The notes under the pieces were generated by a model. That model saw nothing but the letters and a program-made list of their open reading frames with translations, had not been told where the DNA came from and made no database searches. A DNA stretch of 6,124 nucleotides, from NCBI GenBank assembly GCA_018901315.1, contig JAHIFA010000113.1, positions 1 to 6,124 of the forward strand. The letters are read 5' to 3'. A program made the translations under genes and the position numbers. Source of the DNA: Nanobdellota archaeon. GTDB taxonomy: Archaea; Nanobdellota; Nanobdellia; Woesearchaeales; CG1-02-33-12. Shown one piece after another: positions 5,164-6,124 of the stretch. How positions within the stretch are numbered: position 1 is the stretch's first letter; the number at the start of each line of letters is the position of its first letter.

Positions 5164-6124
5164 CTATTTAAAGAAATAAACCAATAAAAAAGTTATTGCT
5201 ACTAAGCTAATTAAAATTATACCTTTATTATTTTTCATATCAAGACCATCATAAGATATTCTTCCTGTGATTTTATTCAAATCCCTGCTATTTTTATCAG
5301 CTTCTCTATCAACTGAGGAATTTAATATGATCCCTGATAAAACCTCTTGTTGCACAAAACTAGTTTTATCTTCTTCATCTTTTATAGTTGTCTCCTCTTC
5401 TATTAGTGATTCTTTTTTCTTTTTAGTTTCAATTTTTTTTGGTGGTATGTAATTACATGATTGTGTTTCTGTTGGCTTTCCAGCTGTTGTTCTGCAATTA
5501 TTTTTATCAGTACATGTTCTTGTTTGTGTTCCTTCTTTTGAGCATTTTGACCATTTTGTGCATTGCCAGTCTGGAATACATCTAAGGCTACTGCCTCCAC
5601 CACCACCTCCAGAAGAGCTTGCAACATGTTTTTCTGGGGTTTTTGAAATATTGCATATTGAATTAGTAATGTTCTGTGATAAAGGTTCAGTGCAGTACTC
5701 ATATTTAGATGTTTCATTTCTGATTTGTTGCATATATCCATCAGAAACACATTCATCATCTTCCCAGTCTGTGTAATCGCATGAGCATGTTGAGTCTTGT
5801 TCTGTCTCATTGTATTCTGTTCCGCAGTAATCATAGTTCCATGTGTATGTTACTTCTGCAAAACCATCATCAATGCAGATTCTTGATGCTTCATAGGATT
5901 CACAATCACATATTGGATCAAGGATTTCCTGTTCAAGAGAATCTGTGCAATAATCATATCCAGAAGTTTCAGTTATTATCTGCCTCATTGTACCATTTGA
6001 TACACATTTCACATTTGTCCAGTCTGTGTATTGACATAAGCAGTTTTGATCCTCTACTATATCTGTGTATTGTTCTCCACAGAATTCATAGTTCCAATCA
6101 TAAGTCACATTAGCAAATCCATCT
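5164..6124 (-). CDS. Cys-rich surface protein with tandem repeats, TSP1-like domain and C-terminal membrane anchor (5' end beyond window)
   Basis: The last 319 residues of a larger protein; the frame stays open to the window edge, so a GTG at 6108 is not a true start. Counting from the first full codon (6123), residues 1-157 hold tandem Cys-rich repeats, with DGFAxVTYxWNYxxCG at 1-16 and again at 86-101. A low-complexity Ser/Gly linker (169-179) follows. A thrombospondin type-1-like module lies at 182-223, with CxPDWQCTKWSKC and TQTRTC and six more or less canonical Cys. Next are a Lys/Glu-rich stalk and a hydrophobic C-terminal helix (301-318) ending in FFK. The layout suggests an extracellular, disulfide-bonded adhesion or envelope protein anchored by its tail, a type frequent in DPANN archaea. 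The signal peptide would be off-window. It is convergent with the tRNA; 5124-5163 holds no clear gene. Confidence 0.82.
   Translation of the reverse strand, partial: DGFANVTYDWNYEFCGEQYTDIVEDQNCLCQYTDWTNVKCVSNGTMRQIITETSGYDYCTDSLEQEILDPICDCESYEASRICIDDGFAEVTYTWNYDYCGTEYNETEQDSTCSCDYTDWEDDECVSDGYMQQIRNETSKYEYCTEPLSQNITNSICNISKTPEKHVASSSGGGGGGSSLRCIPDWQCTKWSKCSKEGTQTRTCTDKNNCRTTAGKPTETQSCNYIPPKKIETKKKKESLIEEETTIKDEEDKTSFVQQEVLSGIILNSSVDREADKNSRDLNKITGRISYDGLDMKNNKGIILISLVAITFLLVYFFK
5653..6042 (-). repeat. Three ~43-residue Cys repeats within the surface protein
   Basis: CxC-type boundaries fall at visible residues 28, 72, 113 and 157, spacing 44, 41 and 44. Each unit reads CxCxxYxxxxxxxC, then a Gly, then a hydroxyl-rich strand ending YxYC (or FC in the preceding partial unit). 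Alternate units are most alike (TDW type versus EAS/DDGFA type), giving a higher-order period of 85 residues. Confidence 0.75.

Noticed and set aside
5403..5834. A 143-aa minus-strand reading frame inside the surface-protein gene
   Set aside because: It is a Gln/Asn/His-rich frame-shifted shadow of the Cys-rich repeats, with no family features.

Overview
The window is AT-rich and looks like a DPANN-type archaeon (Woesearchaeota/Pacearchaeota-like; this lineage call is an inference). The evidence is TATA boxes placed for leaderless or short-leader transcripts, an archaeal-type UMP kinase, a four-subunit pyruvate:ferredoxin oxidoreductase (POR), a tRNA-Thr with U73 and no encoded CCA, and a Cys-rich, thrombospondin-like, C-terminally anchored surface protein. 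No mobile element or CRISPR array was seen.

Layout. Positions 1-167 hold inverted repeats, possibly the last codons of an upstream gene, and a TATA box. Positions 168-1552 (+) are a tight three-gene unit: two tandem four-helix membrane proteins resembling the ArnE/ArnF lipid-sugar flippase pair, then pyrH. Converging on it, with directly abutting stop codons, is a minus-strand POR operon (4773 down to 1553) in the order porG, porD, porA, a small zinc-ribbon gene, porB. Positions 4774-4883 are a divergent promoter region. On the plus strand there follow a 51-aa zinc-binding mini-protein and tRNA-Thr(CGU). The window ends inside a minus-strand surface-protein gene (5164 to beyond 6124).

Main discovery. 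porA looks broken: an ATG at 3908 opens 31 codons ending in the conserved YPITPQ motif, then two in-frame TAA codons appear, and the family sequence resumes with THIVERL. The interruption is exactly 30 nt (3815 down to 3786). It folds as a bulge-helix-bulge (BHB): exon CCAC pairs with intron GUGG, there are 3-nt bulges AGU and AUA, and an internal hairpin. Cutting after the second nucleotide of each bulge, the rule for archaeal tRNA-splicing endonuclease, removes precisely these 30 nt and restores PITPQTHIVE. I interpret this as a minimal archaeal-type intron in a protein-coding mRNA of central carbon metabolism. Other notable points are an apparent concerted A18/G55 substitution in the tRNA, the zinc-ribbon gene lodged between porA and porB, and ~43-residue Cys repeats in the surface protein.

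How the genes work together. PorGDAB would oxidise pyruvate to acetyl-CoA, passing electrons through PorD to ferredoxin. PyrH makes UDP for nucleotide and sugar-nucleotide metabolism. The flippase-like pair may move polyprenyl-linked sugars for the cell envelope, where the Cys-rich protein would reside. The last two links are inference.
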